The notes under the pieces are model-generated. The model searched no databases, had not been told where the DNA came from, and worked only from the letters and a program-made list of their open reading frames with translations. The position numbers were made by a program, and so were the translations under genes. Shown piece after piece: positions 1 to 10,705 of a stretch of 64,000 nt of DNA; the stretch's first letter is position 1; every line of letters starts with the position of its first letter. Source of the stretch: Selaginella moellendorffii (taxonomy: Eukaryota; Streptophyta; Lycopodiopsida; Selaginellales; Selaginellaceae); NCBI RefSeq assembly GCF_000143415.4, contig NW_003314276.1, positions 755,825-819,824 on the forward strand, written 5' to 3'.

Positions 1-460
1 AGTATCGAAACCCCACTCCCCCCAAAAAAAAATCTCGCTCCAATTTTCTTCTCGAGCAAACCAATCAAGAACACACGACACGAAACACACTGGATCTTTT
101 ACATTGTCTCGTTGCACGCGTGTTGACAAGGGAAGTTCCAGGACAAAAATTTTGTCCTTGTTAATATCGTGTGGACTGGGCGCCCCCCTTTGTTTTTTTA
201 GGGTTCTTGGGTCCTTCCGTTGAGCAGCTGCGCGGGCGCTGTGCAATGCTGACGCCGATCTGATGGTCCCGCCCCGGAATCTCACGCCTCTGAGCTGCCG
301 GTAGTGAGATTCTTGCCGCTTCACGTTTTCCACGCCTTGGCGGTCTATGGGATCCGGAGCTAGGTTTCGATAGAATGCAAGAGGGGAAGAAGATCGGCGG
401 TGGGAGCGGCGAGACGATGGAGGCGGATTCAGCAGCGATCGACATCCCTTTCTTGGTCAG
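1..460. other. Unassigned left edge
   Basis: No gene can be supported here. A minus-strand open frame of 94 codons (445-161) has a low-complexity Ser/Pro-rich start and no recognisable domain. The stretch ends where the repeat sequence beginning near 465 takes over. It could be a leader or remnant of a gene outside the window. Confidence 0.4.
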
Positions 461-464
461 CGGC

Positions 465-1060
465 AGGCCAGTTTGGCCAGGAAAGGCCAGTTTGGCCCAG
501 GAAGGCCAGACTCAGTGTTGGGTGATGAACTGACCACTGGGAAGTCCAAGACTAGAGTGAATACGGACCGACAAGCGGGGTAGCTTGGTGAAGTGTTCAA
601 GAGCCGGCTCTAGTTCCCCCGGGAGATCGACTGGCCGATGCTCCCAGTCCAAGTGTGGGTGGCACTACCTACTTGGATACCAGGCGTGGCTCAACGGAAC
701 CTCGCTCTAAGCCCATGACTAGAGCACCTAAAGGCGAAAGGCGGGGAGAGTACCCAGGTGGCTCGCGTAAGGCCACGGTGTTCCGAAATGTTGTCCCAAA
801 AGCCTAGACTGTGGAAAGGAAGAGGAGCAGTCCTCTGGGGTAGTGACCAAGGACACAGTCGTGTGGTGAGGAAGTCCCAGAGGACCATGGGACTTAGTGG
901 TCGGGCCTGTGGGCCTCGATCCAGTGGCAGTGTTGGTAAACACGGCCAGGGGCAGAAAGGGACTTGGTAGGAACTGACAAAGGGACTTTGGGGAAGGCGA
1001 TTCCCCAGGTCTGTGGGCATCCTAAGGATGCTAAGGAGCGGATCTAGGATGACCACTCGT
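465..1060 (+). repeat. Dispersed repeat, copy 1 (inverted copy at 50.7-51.3 kb)
   Basis: This segment matches the reverse complement of 50,700-51,345 over its whole length, including the shared words for 'lock-step' blocks around 640-720 and 51,090-51,160. Differences are largely C/T and G/A transitions, with the copy at 50.7 kb being the more T/A-rich. No long open frame is conserved between copies, so it looks like non-coding or long-decayed transposon sequence. The family is not one I can name. Confidence 0.75.
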
Positions 1061-1977
1061 GAACAGATGGCCCAGTCTTGGAGAGACGGGATGGTGATGC
1101 AAGTGGTATTGGACCACTAGTGCAGCAAAGGTGAATAGGCATGGCCTTAGCGTAACGGGACAAGATGTCAGTGGTAACTTCAGGTGTCGGTCTTCGGACC
1201 GGACACGTGGAGCACTTGGACCAGGTGCAAGTGTTGAGTGGCATGGATGCCATTCTTGGGGCTAGCAAGTCCCAAGTCCTGAATTGGACTAATGGAGGTT
1301 GTGAATGAGACTCCTCCAAATGGTCGGAGGTGTGGTTAAGTGACTAAAGTAGAATGGAAAATTTAGTCGCTTACACTACAGGGCTTGTGTAAGGCTACGG
1401 TGTTCTGAAATGTTGTTCAAAAGTCCCAAACTATGGAAAGAAGAAGGAGCAGTCCTTTAGTCTAGTGACTAAGGATATGGTCATATGGTGAGGAAGTTCT
1501 AGAGGATAGTGGGACTTAGTGGTCAGACTTGTGGACCTTGATCTGTTGGCAAATACAGCCATGGACAGAAAAGGATTTAGTAGCGACTGAAAAAGGGATA
1601 TTGGGGAAGGTTGTTCCTCATGTCTGTGGGTATCCTAAGGGTGCTAAAGAGTGGATCTGGGATGACAACTCGTGGACAGATGGCTTAGTCTTGGAGAGAC
1701 GGGACTGTGATGCAAGTGGTATTGAACCATTAGTGCGGCAAAGATGAATGGGTATGGTCTTAGTGTAACGAGCTAATATGCCAATGGTGTCGGTCATGGG
1801 ACCGGACACATGGAGCACTTGGACCAAATGCAAAGGTTGAGTGGCATGCATGCCATTCTCAGGGCTAGCAAGCCCCAAGTCCTGAATTGGACTTATGGAG
1901 TTGTGAATGAGATTCCTCCAAGTGGTCAAAGGTGTAATTAAATGACTAAAGTAAAATGGAAAAATTAGTTGCTTACA
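752..1977 (+). repeat. Tandem duplication of a roughly 600-bp repeat module
   Basis: Two diverged units lie head to tail: about 752-1,375 and 1,388-1,977. Corresponding landmarks include the 'gtgttccgaaatgttgt' and 'gtgttctgaaatgttgt' words at about 778 and 1,398, and the 'agtgactaaagta' and 'aatgactaaagta' ends at about 1,340 and 1,943. The second unit carries many C-to-T and G-to-A changes. The first unit overlaps the dispersed repeat shared with 50.7 kb. Short open frames in both strands are not conserved between units. Confidence 0.7.
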
Positions 1978-3586
1978 TCTAGATATAGCTTGAAGCAAGC
2001 AACGATTTGGGCATGCTTGGCAACCCAGGGTCAATAGTATAGTATATGACACCAATGGATTTTGAGCTAGGGAGATATGGCTATTATATGGCAAGGATGT
2101 CTAGATTGGGGTGGGGCTTCGTACTCAAGTGTGGGATGTTACCAAAATAGGTTGTAACTATAATCTCCTGAGTTTGGATTTCTTGAGAAGTCACACAACC
2201 CAGTACTATTCAAACTTAAGGATGTTTTACCCCAAATATTCCAAGACCCTTAATCGATTGGAAAAATGAGTGCATTATTATTTATGGGCTTTTTCCCTTT
2301 ATATTTAAATTTCATGGATTGTCTTTAAAGTTGTTCTCTTTGGTTACTTACAATAGCAAGCCCATTAATAATGATGAGTTCAAGGCCCTCTTCTTCAAGC
2401 ACAATAAGATGATAGAAACATCTTCCATGGCTAAGCTCCTAATTCACCATGTATATGAAACTAGTGTCTAGCAAGCAATGTAGTGTTGTTTCTACTTGTG
2501 TGTAGTTTTGGTATCAAAAGAATCAAAACAATATCCATGAAATCCCAGATCCATTTTAAAATTAAATAGTCACTAGTTTCTAGCAACCTTCATGCACCAT
2601 TTGACATGACTTGTCGAGTTCATAATCCACTTATTCCAACCATAGATGCTCAATTATAAGTCCCATTAAGCATCACTGAAAAACATTCCTATAGTGATAG
2701 TGAGGAGCTTACTACTTCAGTGCAAGAGAACACTTGATCAAGTAAGTTTCTCATGTCTATGGTCATCCTTCTGCTTTAGACTTTACCATAACTGGTCAAA
2801 GAAAACATGCATGAAACATAAGATTGTTGGTGCTGTGGCAAATGGGCTCACACAAAGGTGTGAAAGAGAAACACTGTTGGGATTTTGTAAGAAAACACAA
2901 CTTAGATTGGAATTTACAACAGTACAAAAGTCCATTAGAGGTATTTTTATTTTTTGGATTACAATGTATTAGGCAAGGTATTGTATGAGCTGCTAGCTGC
3001 TAGGAAGCATCTAAGTTCTTCCCAAAGCATTGAAGAGAAATGTTTAATCAAAATGCATATGTTAAACTTAAATATAAACACTTTTATAAACAGAAAGAAA
3101 AACATTCACCTAAAAATAAGGAGTTAGGAAATCACTAGTCTTACTAAAACTGTAATACATTTGTTTCAAGTTTCTTGTCTTTTTCAATGATCTCCATCTT
3201 GCTCCATTTTAGAATGAGGTAGAGGGCTATCTCTCTTTCTTTTACTTTGAAGCTAAGGGTGAATAGCTTTCTTCTCTATAGCTAGAAAAGGTAATGAAGA
3301 TCAAGCTCATCAGTGTCTAAAGCCCAGACACTGTTATTAGTGTTTGTAAGTCTTCATTCAAAAGTGGGATTAGGATTGTGACTATGACTTTTATCATCAT
3401 GGTCCTAAAGCTCATTCTGTGTGGGAGTGGACACAAAATGTCATGGAAACAATACAGAATTTAGACAGTATTAAATGTCCAATCTTTTGAAGGCTTTCCC
3501 TCCGGCTTGGGATGTGAAGGTGGTTATGGTATATATGGACTCCTTAGCACTATTTGTAGGCTGATGTTGAGAAATACGTTTCAAGA
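1978..3586. other. Gene-free, AT-rich stretch
   Basis: No coding exon, RNA gene or clear repeat boundary could be recognised. Open frames are short and without family resemblance. The composition is similar to the AT-rich repeat zone at 48-62 kb, so this is probably decayed transposon sequence bordering the gene island. Confidence 0.4.
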
Positions 3587-3900
3587 CTAACACACATTTC
3601 GTGTTAATCTTGAACCATCAACCTTTGGCTCACCTGGAGAAAGATATAGAGATGTGTTACTTACTGGGAAAGAACAAACAATGACGGAGATCACTGACGT
3701 CTGGAGATTCCCGCGATGGGAGAACGCCGCCAGGATGGAGTTCCAGGCGACGATGTCCCTCTCGGGCATGAGAGCGAGGATCTCCCAGATGCCCTTGTTG
3801 GGCATTCCCGCAAGGAACGAGTTCAGCTCCATAGCTCGCACTCGGGCTCTTGACGCCCGTGTTCCAGGTCACAAAGCTGGCGCGCGACAACGAGGCCCAA
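3587..3900 (-). pseudogene. PPR-gene fragment
   Basis: Reading leftwards from about 3,841, the minus strand encodes a stretch containing 'MPERDIVAWNSILAAFSHRG'. This is the typical linker and helix of a plant PLS-type pentatricopeptide repeat (x-MP-x-RD-x-V-xWN-xx-xxxxxxG). Only about one and a half repeats remain, the frame then runs into unrelated sequence, and a second frame carries the overlapping region. There is no start, targeting peptide or further repeat, so this is a broken scrap of a PPR gene rather than a functional one. A larger PPR pseudogene lies at the other end of the window. Confidence 0.6.
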
Positions 3901-4050
3901 GATGCTGCCAAGAGCCCGAGGTCTCCTCCAAAAGCTGCTCCTTAGCACTACATGCCCGTATAACACGAGGTGGCGGCTCGATCAACGGTAGCCATTCTCT
4001 CGTGCATCAAATTTTGGTGATCGATCCATAAAATTAACTTTATAATCGTT

Positions 4051-6864
4051 TTAATACTCTTCATAGAACTCTTCTTCTTGCGGCTGCGCATAGAGTCCTC
4101 CCTCGCAATCTTCTTCCAAATGCTCTTCCTCTTCCTCTTCTCCTTCTCCATTTTCTTGCCCATCTTCTTGTCCATCGCATTTATAATCCACTTCTTTCTT
4201 CTCGTCTATAACAGCGCTGCTGGGACTGATCGCATTTCCATCTTCTGGGAGTTTTGGAGATGATTTTACGTCCACCAATCCTTGCGGGTTCTCCTGTTCG
4301 GATCAAACATTGACGAACTTGATGGAGAAGAAAGCTTTCGCTCGTACCTCTCGGTCAAATAGCTTGTCCAGAACATCGAAGTTAACTCGTGATCCCAGCT
4401 TCTACACACACAAACAAGCAAACATAGCCTTAGCTGCGCTTACAGTGCTATCAATCGACATAGCTCACTCTCACCTTTGCTTCCAGCATCTGACGTGCTG
4501 CCTCTGCCGCGGACTCTGCCGGAGGTTTCTTTTCAGCAACTTTTCTCGATTTTCTTGCCTGAACACATCCACTGGCGTGAGAAACAAATAAGAGGTGCTT
4601 CGTGGAAGTGCACAAACCTTTTTGGAGCTCGCGACGGCAGCGGCAGCAGCAGCGGCAATGTCAGCGGCCGATCCAGTTCCAGAAGAAATCGCAGACAGGG
4701 CGGCAGATTGTGCAGCTTCGCTTGCAGCTATTGCTGCTTCCTTGGCTTCCAGTTCCTGTGGATTTTAAAATGTCTTGCCAGTTCGGGCAAGAAAAGCGTG
4801 AGCTGCCTACCTGAAGGTATTCTTTGTTCATTTCTGTCCAGATGACAGTTTTCAGTCGTACTTCCTCCTCGTTGTTTAAGTACGCATTCATCTGTAGGCA
4901 AATGACATGAACCTGATCAACTATATTTATGATTGCTGAACGTTACTTACCTCCTCGTCGTCGAGATCCGACAAACCCTCTTCTGCGAGTAAGTTTCCCG
5001 TTTCCAGAATTGTGTTTTCTTGAAAATCCTCCGACATGGGCTGGTTTAACTCGATGTCTTCATCAAGCTACAGATCACATAGTTAAATATAAGCAAACAA
5101 GGGATTCAATACCTTCAAAGCCTTTCCTTTACCACGCACAGGCGATTCTTCAGGGTCTTCTAAGAGAAACTCCTTCAGCTTTCTTTTCTCAGCATCAAAA
5201 CGTTTCTTTTCGGCTCGTTGAAATGCAGGTGGATTGGACTCTCCTTCCAAACCACCAGATACTTTCATAAACTGAAAAGCCAGATGTTAAAATGGCGAAA
5301 ACTCAAGTAGAAAAAAAAAGACCTCGTCAAAGCAGCTTCTGCACAGACCATGGGCATGATGTGACGCACCTAGTTCTTTATGTTCGCAAAGAATTTCGGT
5401 TAAATGTCCTTTGAAATTCACATGAGGAACAGGCTCCTGAAGTTCCAACTCTTTTGCTTTAGCCTCGAACTCCTCGGGCTACAAGTTTTTACATAACGCG
5501 GCTATAAAGTAGTAACAATCTTAAATACATACCGTCAAGCTTCCTGATTCTGTATTCCCAAACTCGACAAGTCTCTTTGTCAGAGTATCGCCACAAACAT
5601 GGACAACACTCACCTGCATGCAGACATATGCATCAAGCCACAGTACGAAAGGAAGTGCATTCTTACCACATCGCTCTTACTGCACTCAAAACCGTGAATT
5701 TGAGCCGAAACAAATAGTGCCGCACCACAAACTCCACTTGGTTTTCTGCCTGTCTGTAACAGAGGTTATAAATGAATTGAAAATGTAAACGAGCTGACCT
5801 GAATCCAATCCCGCTTCATACTGGCAACAATTCTTAATGCCGTATTCGCAATGGCATGATGTTTCCGTCCGAAGGAGCCATTGCTTAATCCCAACAGTCC
5901 TATGCAGAAAGAACTAAGTCAGTCACAAAACAATAGAATAGCTGAAAACTCATATACTATCTGTAAATCTGTGAATAAAGAGACTCGGATCGACAGGCTT
6001 TGCCATTATCGGATGTTCTTCTAGCCTTAGCAACCTGCATAGTTGCATGAACACAGCTCCAAGCACGTATCTGTTCAAACTTTCAGATTCTTTTTTCAGA
6101 AATGATTAGATTACAAACGTCCAAACTTACACATTCACTTGAAGCGAGTCTGAAAAATCGATAAGCAAATAAGGTTTATTTTCCTGCCTGAAAAATCAAT
6201 GAAAAAAATAAATCCAGGGGACGAGAAACGTACCGGCACACTATGTATAAGCAAGCAGCTGCCACTTGTTGAGTACGTCTGCCTTTCGTGAAGCTCTTCT
6301 CCACCGCAAGCTGCAGAAAGAAAGACTTAAAAACCAGCTTTGGCAATAAGCATCGTACCACATACAGCCGGTGAGCAGCACCCACTGCATCATCTCTTCC
6401 ACTGATTGATAGACTGTCCGCAATATCTCCGATTTCATTCCTTCCTGACCAGACGAACCATCAAACAAAGAAGAGCAACACCTACATTACAATCACAAAC
6501 CTCTCTCCAAAGTTTTCTCGTGCGAGGCAGATTGAAAGCCACTATAGCCCGGGTCGGATCCAATGCGTGAATATTGTCCAGATCGGATGATATTTCCCAC
6601 CAGCTGACTCTACAAGTTCCACAAGAAAAAAGAATCAAGCACGCTACAACAAACCTTCCCAAACCTGTCCAGCGGATCCCTTGCAAAAAGTAGGCTCGGA
6701 CGAGTACACATTATCATCAAGAACGCGGCCGCAACCCGTGCAGCACCTGGATCGCCACGATCGCGATAGAAAGAAAGGGGGAAATCCATCAAAACTTACG
6801 TGAATCCGTTGATGTCATCCCTGTCCGCGATCTGGTCCTTGGCGCAATAGCTGCACCACACCAT
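4051..6864 (-). CDS. BRF1: TFIIB-related factor BRF1 (RNA polymerase III initiation)
   Basis: BRF1 is the TFIIB-like subunit of TFIIIB, which recruits RNA polymerase III to tRNA and 5S genes in the nucleus. The start at 6,864 opens with a zinc ribbon, MVWCSYC, followed after a spliced intron by CCTGCGRVLDDN, giving a CxxC...CxxC pair. The next exons read as TFIIB cyclin folds ('SFTKGRRTQQVAAACLYIVC', '[20 protein letters not shown]'). Downstream is the BRF1-specific homology block around 4,800-4,890 ('NNEEEVRLKTVIWTEMNKEY'). The C-terminus is very acidic and ends EEEFYEEY. About a dozen exons are separated by short GT..AG introns. It lies next to a tRNA-Lys gene, one of its presumed targets. 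Identification is firm; exact internal exon borders are by eye. Confidence 0.9.
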
Positions 6865-7029
6865 GATCTAGCAGAAGGCCAAACGATCGATCGGCGCGTG
6901 AGATCGCCGCCAAGAACACCGCCTCCTCCCCCATCTAATGCCACTGACCTAAATATGCCACAGACGCTCTCAAAAAAAGAGAATAGCGTCCATGTCAAAG
7001 CACTGTGCGGCCTTTGCCCGCGCCTCTAT

Positions 7030-7102
7030 TACCGTCTGGGGGGATCGAACCCTCGACCGTGTGATTAAGAGTCACTTGCTCTGCCAACTGAGCTAAGACG
7101 GC
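7030..7102 (-). tRNA. tRNA-Lys (CUU)
   Basis: The minus strand from 7,102 begins GCCGTCTTAGCTCAGTTGG and folds into a complete 73-nt cloverleaf. The D-arm is GCTC/GAGC and the anticodon loop is CTCTTAA, giving anticodon CUU. The T-loop is TTCGATC on a G/C-rich stem. The acceptor stem pairs 7/7 counting one G-U at position 1-72, with A as discriminator. Mismatches occur at the top of the anticodon stem and in the second T-stem pair. There is no intron. It lies between the divergent BRF1 and SEC62 genes. Confidence 0.92.
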
Positions 7103-7162
7103 ACGTCGGCGAAGAAGAGCAGGAGATTCCCATCACCGTTAAAGAATATTCTCTCCCTTATA

Positions 7163-7192
7163 TCGGGCGAGGATCGAACCCGCGACCTGGGT
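7163..7192 (-). pseudogene. Isolated tRNA T-arm (truncated tRNA remnant)
   Basis: The minus strand carries GCGGG-TTCGATC-CTCGC, a five-pair stem (one G-U) and seven-base loop exactly like a tRNA T-arm and matching the B-box promoter element. No matching acceptor, D or anticodon arm can be found on the 5' side, where the SEC62 leader and first codons lie instead. It is probably the 3' piece of a lost tRNA gene. Confidence 0.45.
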
Positions 7193-7212
7193 AGAGCTGT
7201 TTGGGAGCGAGC

Positions 7213-8440
7213 ATGACGAGGCGGAAGAGCGCCGATGGCGCGCCCGGCAAGGTAGGGTTCTTCCTTTCTCACAGGATTCTCGAGCTAGATTGACGAGCGT
7301 GCCCTGCTCCAGAATGCCGTGGATCCAATCCAGGTCTTCGCGGAGAGATTGAGGGATCACAAGAGCTTGGAGTCGCGATGGGCCGTGATGCAGGAGAATA
7401 GGGTGGAATATTTCCGGGGCAAGGATTTCGTGTCGATGCTCAAGGCCAATCCCGATCTCGTCAAGGATGGCCTCGGCAGCGACGAGGAGGAGGTCGCGAA
7501 TCTCTTGCTGCGCACCAAGCTCATCTTGCGCTGCGAGCGAGTCGTGAAATCGCTACGGCCGGGCAAGAAGAAGCTCTCCAAGTGGCCGGCTCGTCTCCAA
7601 CTGTGCCCGGTAAAAGAAACAAAAAAAACTTTTGCCATTCCTCAAATTTACGATTGATCGATCTTCTTCGCAGGACCAAAGTTTCTCACAAAACGATGCG
7701 TTTTATGCATGGACTTTTGAGAGGAAGCGGCCGCTGTGGCAAACAGTGCTCTCGTTTTTACTGCCAGTTTTGACGCTGGCTTGCTGCTTGTTTCCACTCT
7801 TTCCTCACTGGTGCAAGCTCGTTGTCATGTACCTGTGCCTCACGCTTTTGGTTCTGATCTTCGGCATACTCATCAGTAAGTCTCTCGTAGAACTTTGTCT
7901 TCCATCTCTCATGGCTCTTCGCATGGTATTTCCAGTCAGGTGGATGATCTTTGGTCTTTCGTATATCTTACTCGGGAAGAGAGTCTGGTTCTTCCCCAAC
8001 ATTCTCGCTGATGACGCCTCGTTCTCGGAGATCATCAAGTTCTGGCCCGAGCCGCCCAAGGAGGACGAGAAGCCACCCAAGTGGACCTCTCGCCTCGCCT
8101 TTACGTGCGTTACCATCGGCGTCGTGTGGTTTTGCGTCAGGCATTCTCCTGATGAGGCAGCGCGAGCCAGGTCCGAAAGTTCTTTGTGTTTGTCACCTTT
8201 TCTTGTGCTTGACATCGTTCTTGCAGGTACCAGAAGGGTGTTTCCAATATCATTGACGAAATTCTCGAGTGGTCGCCCAAGCTCGCGCTGTCCGGGAAAG
8301 TGGAAGAGGCTGCCCCCGCGAACATCACCGAGGCAACCGAGAGCACCCAGCCAGCGAATGAAAAACCGGATTTTTCGAACGCGACTGAAGGGCAAGACCA
8401 CGAACAGGAGCAACAGCAGAGATCAGAGCAGGAAATATAA
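7213..8440 (+). CDS. SEC62: SEC62, ER protein-translocation subunit
   Basis: SEC62 is an ER membrane protein that works with SEC61 and SEC63 in (mainly post-translational) import of proteins into the ER. The first exon 7,213-7,251 (MTRRKSADGAPGK) splices in frame to 7,313. The conserved cytosolic domain follows, including 'RWAVMQENRVEYFRGKDF' and 'RCERVVKSLRPGKKKLSKWP'. The next exon at 7,674 holds 'NDAFYAWTFERKRPLWQT' and two membrane spans. Then come 'LLGKRVWFFPNILADDASFS' and the plant-type ending 'SNIIDEILEWSPKLALSG' with a Gln/Glu-rich tail. A third hydrophobic segment lies in 'TCVTIGVVWFCVR'. It is tail-to-tail with the ThrE-like gene, with 72 bp between stops. No defects are seen. Confidence 0.92.
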
Positions 8441-8512
8441 AGAATGTGAGTTCTTACAAATAATTTGGCGACTGGTTACTCGTTTTCAGACTCTTTCTCG
8501 CGGCTAAGGCTT

Positions 8513-10304
8513 TCATATGGCCATGTTTTCCTGTTCTTCCCTTTCTACGTCCGAGGCATCGTCTTCCAGGTGGGCCGCAAGTGTGCTCTTGTTATGAGCC
8601 ATGAACTTGCTAGCTCCGAAGCCCGGTTGCACGATTTTGGCAATCAGGAGACCGATGGTTATGGACAGAGCAACAACGAGCATGTCAAACACAAATGCCA
8701 TGCCTGAAGCTACGTCCCTTCCAAACATGGCCGCAATGCCTTCCACTCCAAGGCCTCCAGGAACCAAGAGTAGAATACCGGACAGCACCAATGCGAGAGG
8801 CAATTCTCCCGTCAGGTGAGAGTACAAAGTTCCTGTGGAAAACGAGCTATCGTCTGGAACTTGAAACTTAAGACAAGAATTACCAGTGATCCCCACTGAG
8901 AACGCGGCGAGTACTGTCGATGCACTTGTTCCTAGCTTGTCTGTGGCATACGCAACGACATAGCCGACGGTCGCAGCTAGTCCCATCCCTGGCCATTGGC
9001 TCAACCGAGCATTCAGCAGGATATTGGAAGCGACGATATATCCGACTAGCCTGCACGAGTGGAAGAAAAAAGCTCAAGCCTCTTAACGCTTTTAAGAAAA
9101 GTACCATAACGTGTTCCACCACTTCGAGATTGATGGAGGAGTACAATGAGCCTTGTCGTGAGCCTTTGACCACCACAAGAAGCTGTCCCCGATTGCCAAT
9201 CCAAATCCAAGCTGCAAGGCCGAAAAGAGGCCATGAATTACGCGTGAGGTGCCGGTGACGTGAGACTTGGCAACCATCTCGCTCACACCAAGAGTGAGAG
9301 GCATTCCTGGAGAAGTAGAAGCCATTACGAGTCATTGTCACAAGCAAGTGTTTGATATACTTTACCTGGAAGCAATTCCACCAGAGCCGAGAGTGCCAGT
9401 GAAGAAACACATAGCTTCAGCTTCTTGAGGTAGATTGAAAATACTCTGGCCAGGAACGAAACCAGCACTGCCACAATGAATTCCATGACACTGGCGAAGA
9501 GTGGCCAGCGTGATGCAACAATGTCAAGCACGCCGACCAAGAGTCCGAGAACAAAGCTGAAGAGAGCGTCCCAGAGATTTCCTGCCATGCTTAGTGAGAG
9601 TCTCTGCGGGCTTACTTTAAGAAGTGCTTACCATTGAAGAAGAGAAGCGAAGCCATTGAAGCAGACAAAGCGTAACTAAAGAGCCGCCACCAAGTTCCAA
9701 ATTCCTGGGGCGCGGTAGCGATTGCTTTTAGTCTCCAGTAGGACAGGACGAGTGGAGTATCTCGCTTTCCCACGCTAATGGCGAGCTCGTCAGCCCGAGC
9801 GAGCTTTCCAACATCGAGTTCACTCTCAACAGTTATGAGATGAATCTCAGACCTGGGAAAGAAGAACGAGCGTTGTCATGGATTTGTCAAGCTACTCAAG
9901 GAGAAATTTACTTACGAGAGATCGTCGTCGATATCGTTGAAGGACAGAAGGATGAGCGTTGGAAACACAGCAATGTTGGTATCTACGTGAAGCCTCTCCG
10001 CCGCGCGCTCGATCAAATGCTCAGTCCTCGACGCCGAGCTGCCGTAAGTGTGGAGAGCTATGGCAAGGCGGAAGAGGAACCTCCGCCGCAGCTCATGGCT
10101 ACCGTTCTTGGAAAAATCACGATTCTGCGAGGTATCCACAGGGACTCGGCGATTGAAATACCTAGGGGAAGCCACGAACGAGCCCTTCCTGCGGAAATTT
10201 GGAGATGGCGCTCCTCTTCCTCCTTCCTCGGCCGATGTCGACGCAGCAGCGAATCCACTGGTGGCCTCGATGAGCTTCTCCCGGATCCCTGACAGCCCCA
10301 GCAT
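8513..10304 (-). CDS. ThrE/Prm10-family (DUF1212) multi-span membrane protein
   Basis: The family includes the bacterial threonine/serine exporter ThrE and fungal Prm10. The N-terminal part reads 'FRLAIALHTYGSSASRTEHL' followed by a helix and a hydrophilic domain. Later exons carry 'GMPLTLGVSEMVAKSHVTGT' with the family's Glu in a small-residue-rich helix, then 'QLGFGLAIGDS'. The last exon carries 'LLLVPGGLGVEGIAAMFGRD', matching the family's VPGG(V/L)GVRG signature. I count about nine to ten hydrophobic segments, as expected for fused ThrE and ThrE_2 halves. Many exons are spliced with short introns. The N-terminus is Ser/Arg-rich and may be cytosolic or targeting. Family assignment is good; substrate and membrane are unknown. 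Confidence 0.8.
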
Positions 10305-10705
10305 TGGATCGATCTTCGCATTTCCTGGAGATTAGGGCCCAGACGATCGAGCTCCCTGGGGGATCAATGCAATGCTCACTCTCATTCGCTCATCCTAGCC
10401 TAGAATCGATCGCTTTCTCTTCTACTGCTCGAGAAAGAAAATATTTGCGCCGGGCGATCGACGAATCGCGCCATGGCAAACGCCACGCCACGTAAATAAG
10501 AAGACAGAGGTTAGGGTTTTCGCGCCAGCACACTCTTTAAAAAAAAGTACATGGCCAGTGATGTGATTCGAACCGCGGTGGTGCGATGGAATCTCGATGG
10601 GTGGAGCATATCCATATTCTTTTGTCATATTCTCATGCCCGAAATATAAAGTCTGGGGTTCGATTCCCTTTACTGCCACCACCTCTATTTTTTTGGCCTT
10701 CCACA
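10305..10705. other. Divergent intergenic region with tRNA-like remnants
   Basis: This separates the start codons of the ThrE-like gene (minus) and the aminotransferase gene (plus), so it must hold both promoters. Two tRNA-like scraps are visible: a B-box-like GGTTCGAATC on the minus strand at 10,566-10,575, and a plus-strand T-arm-like 'ggggttcgattcccttt' at 10,655-10,671 followed by a CTGCCACC end. Neither folds into a full cloverleaf. No TATA box could be assigned with confidence. Confidence 0.4.

Noticed and set aside
7805-8413. 202-codon minus ORF over SEC62
   Set aside because: Antisense shadow of SEC62 exons, crossing its introns.
10600-10690. Possible tRNA ending in CTGCCACC upstream of the aminotransferase
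   Set aside because: T-arm is weak, the D-arm is missing, and the anticodon stem does not pair; at most a remnant.
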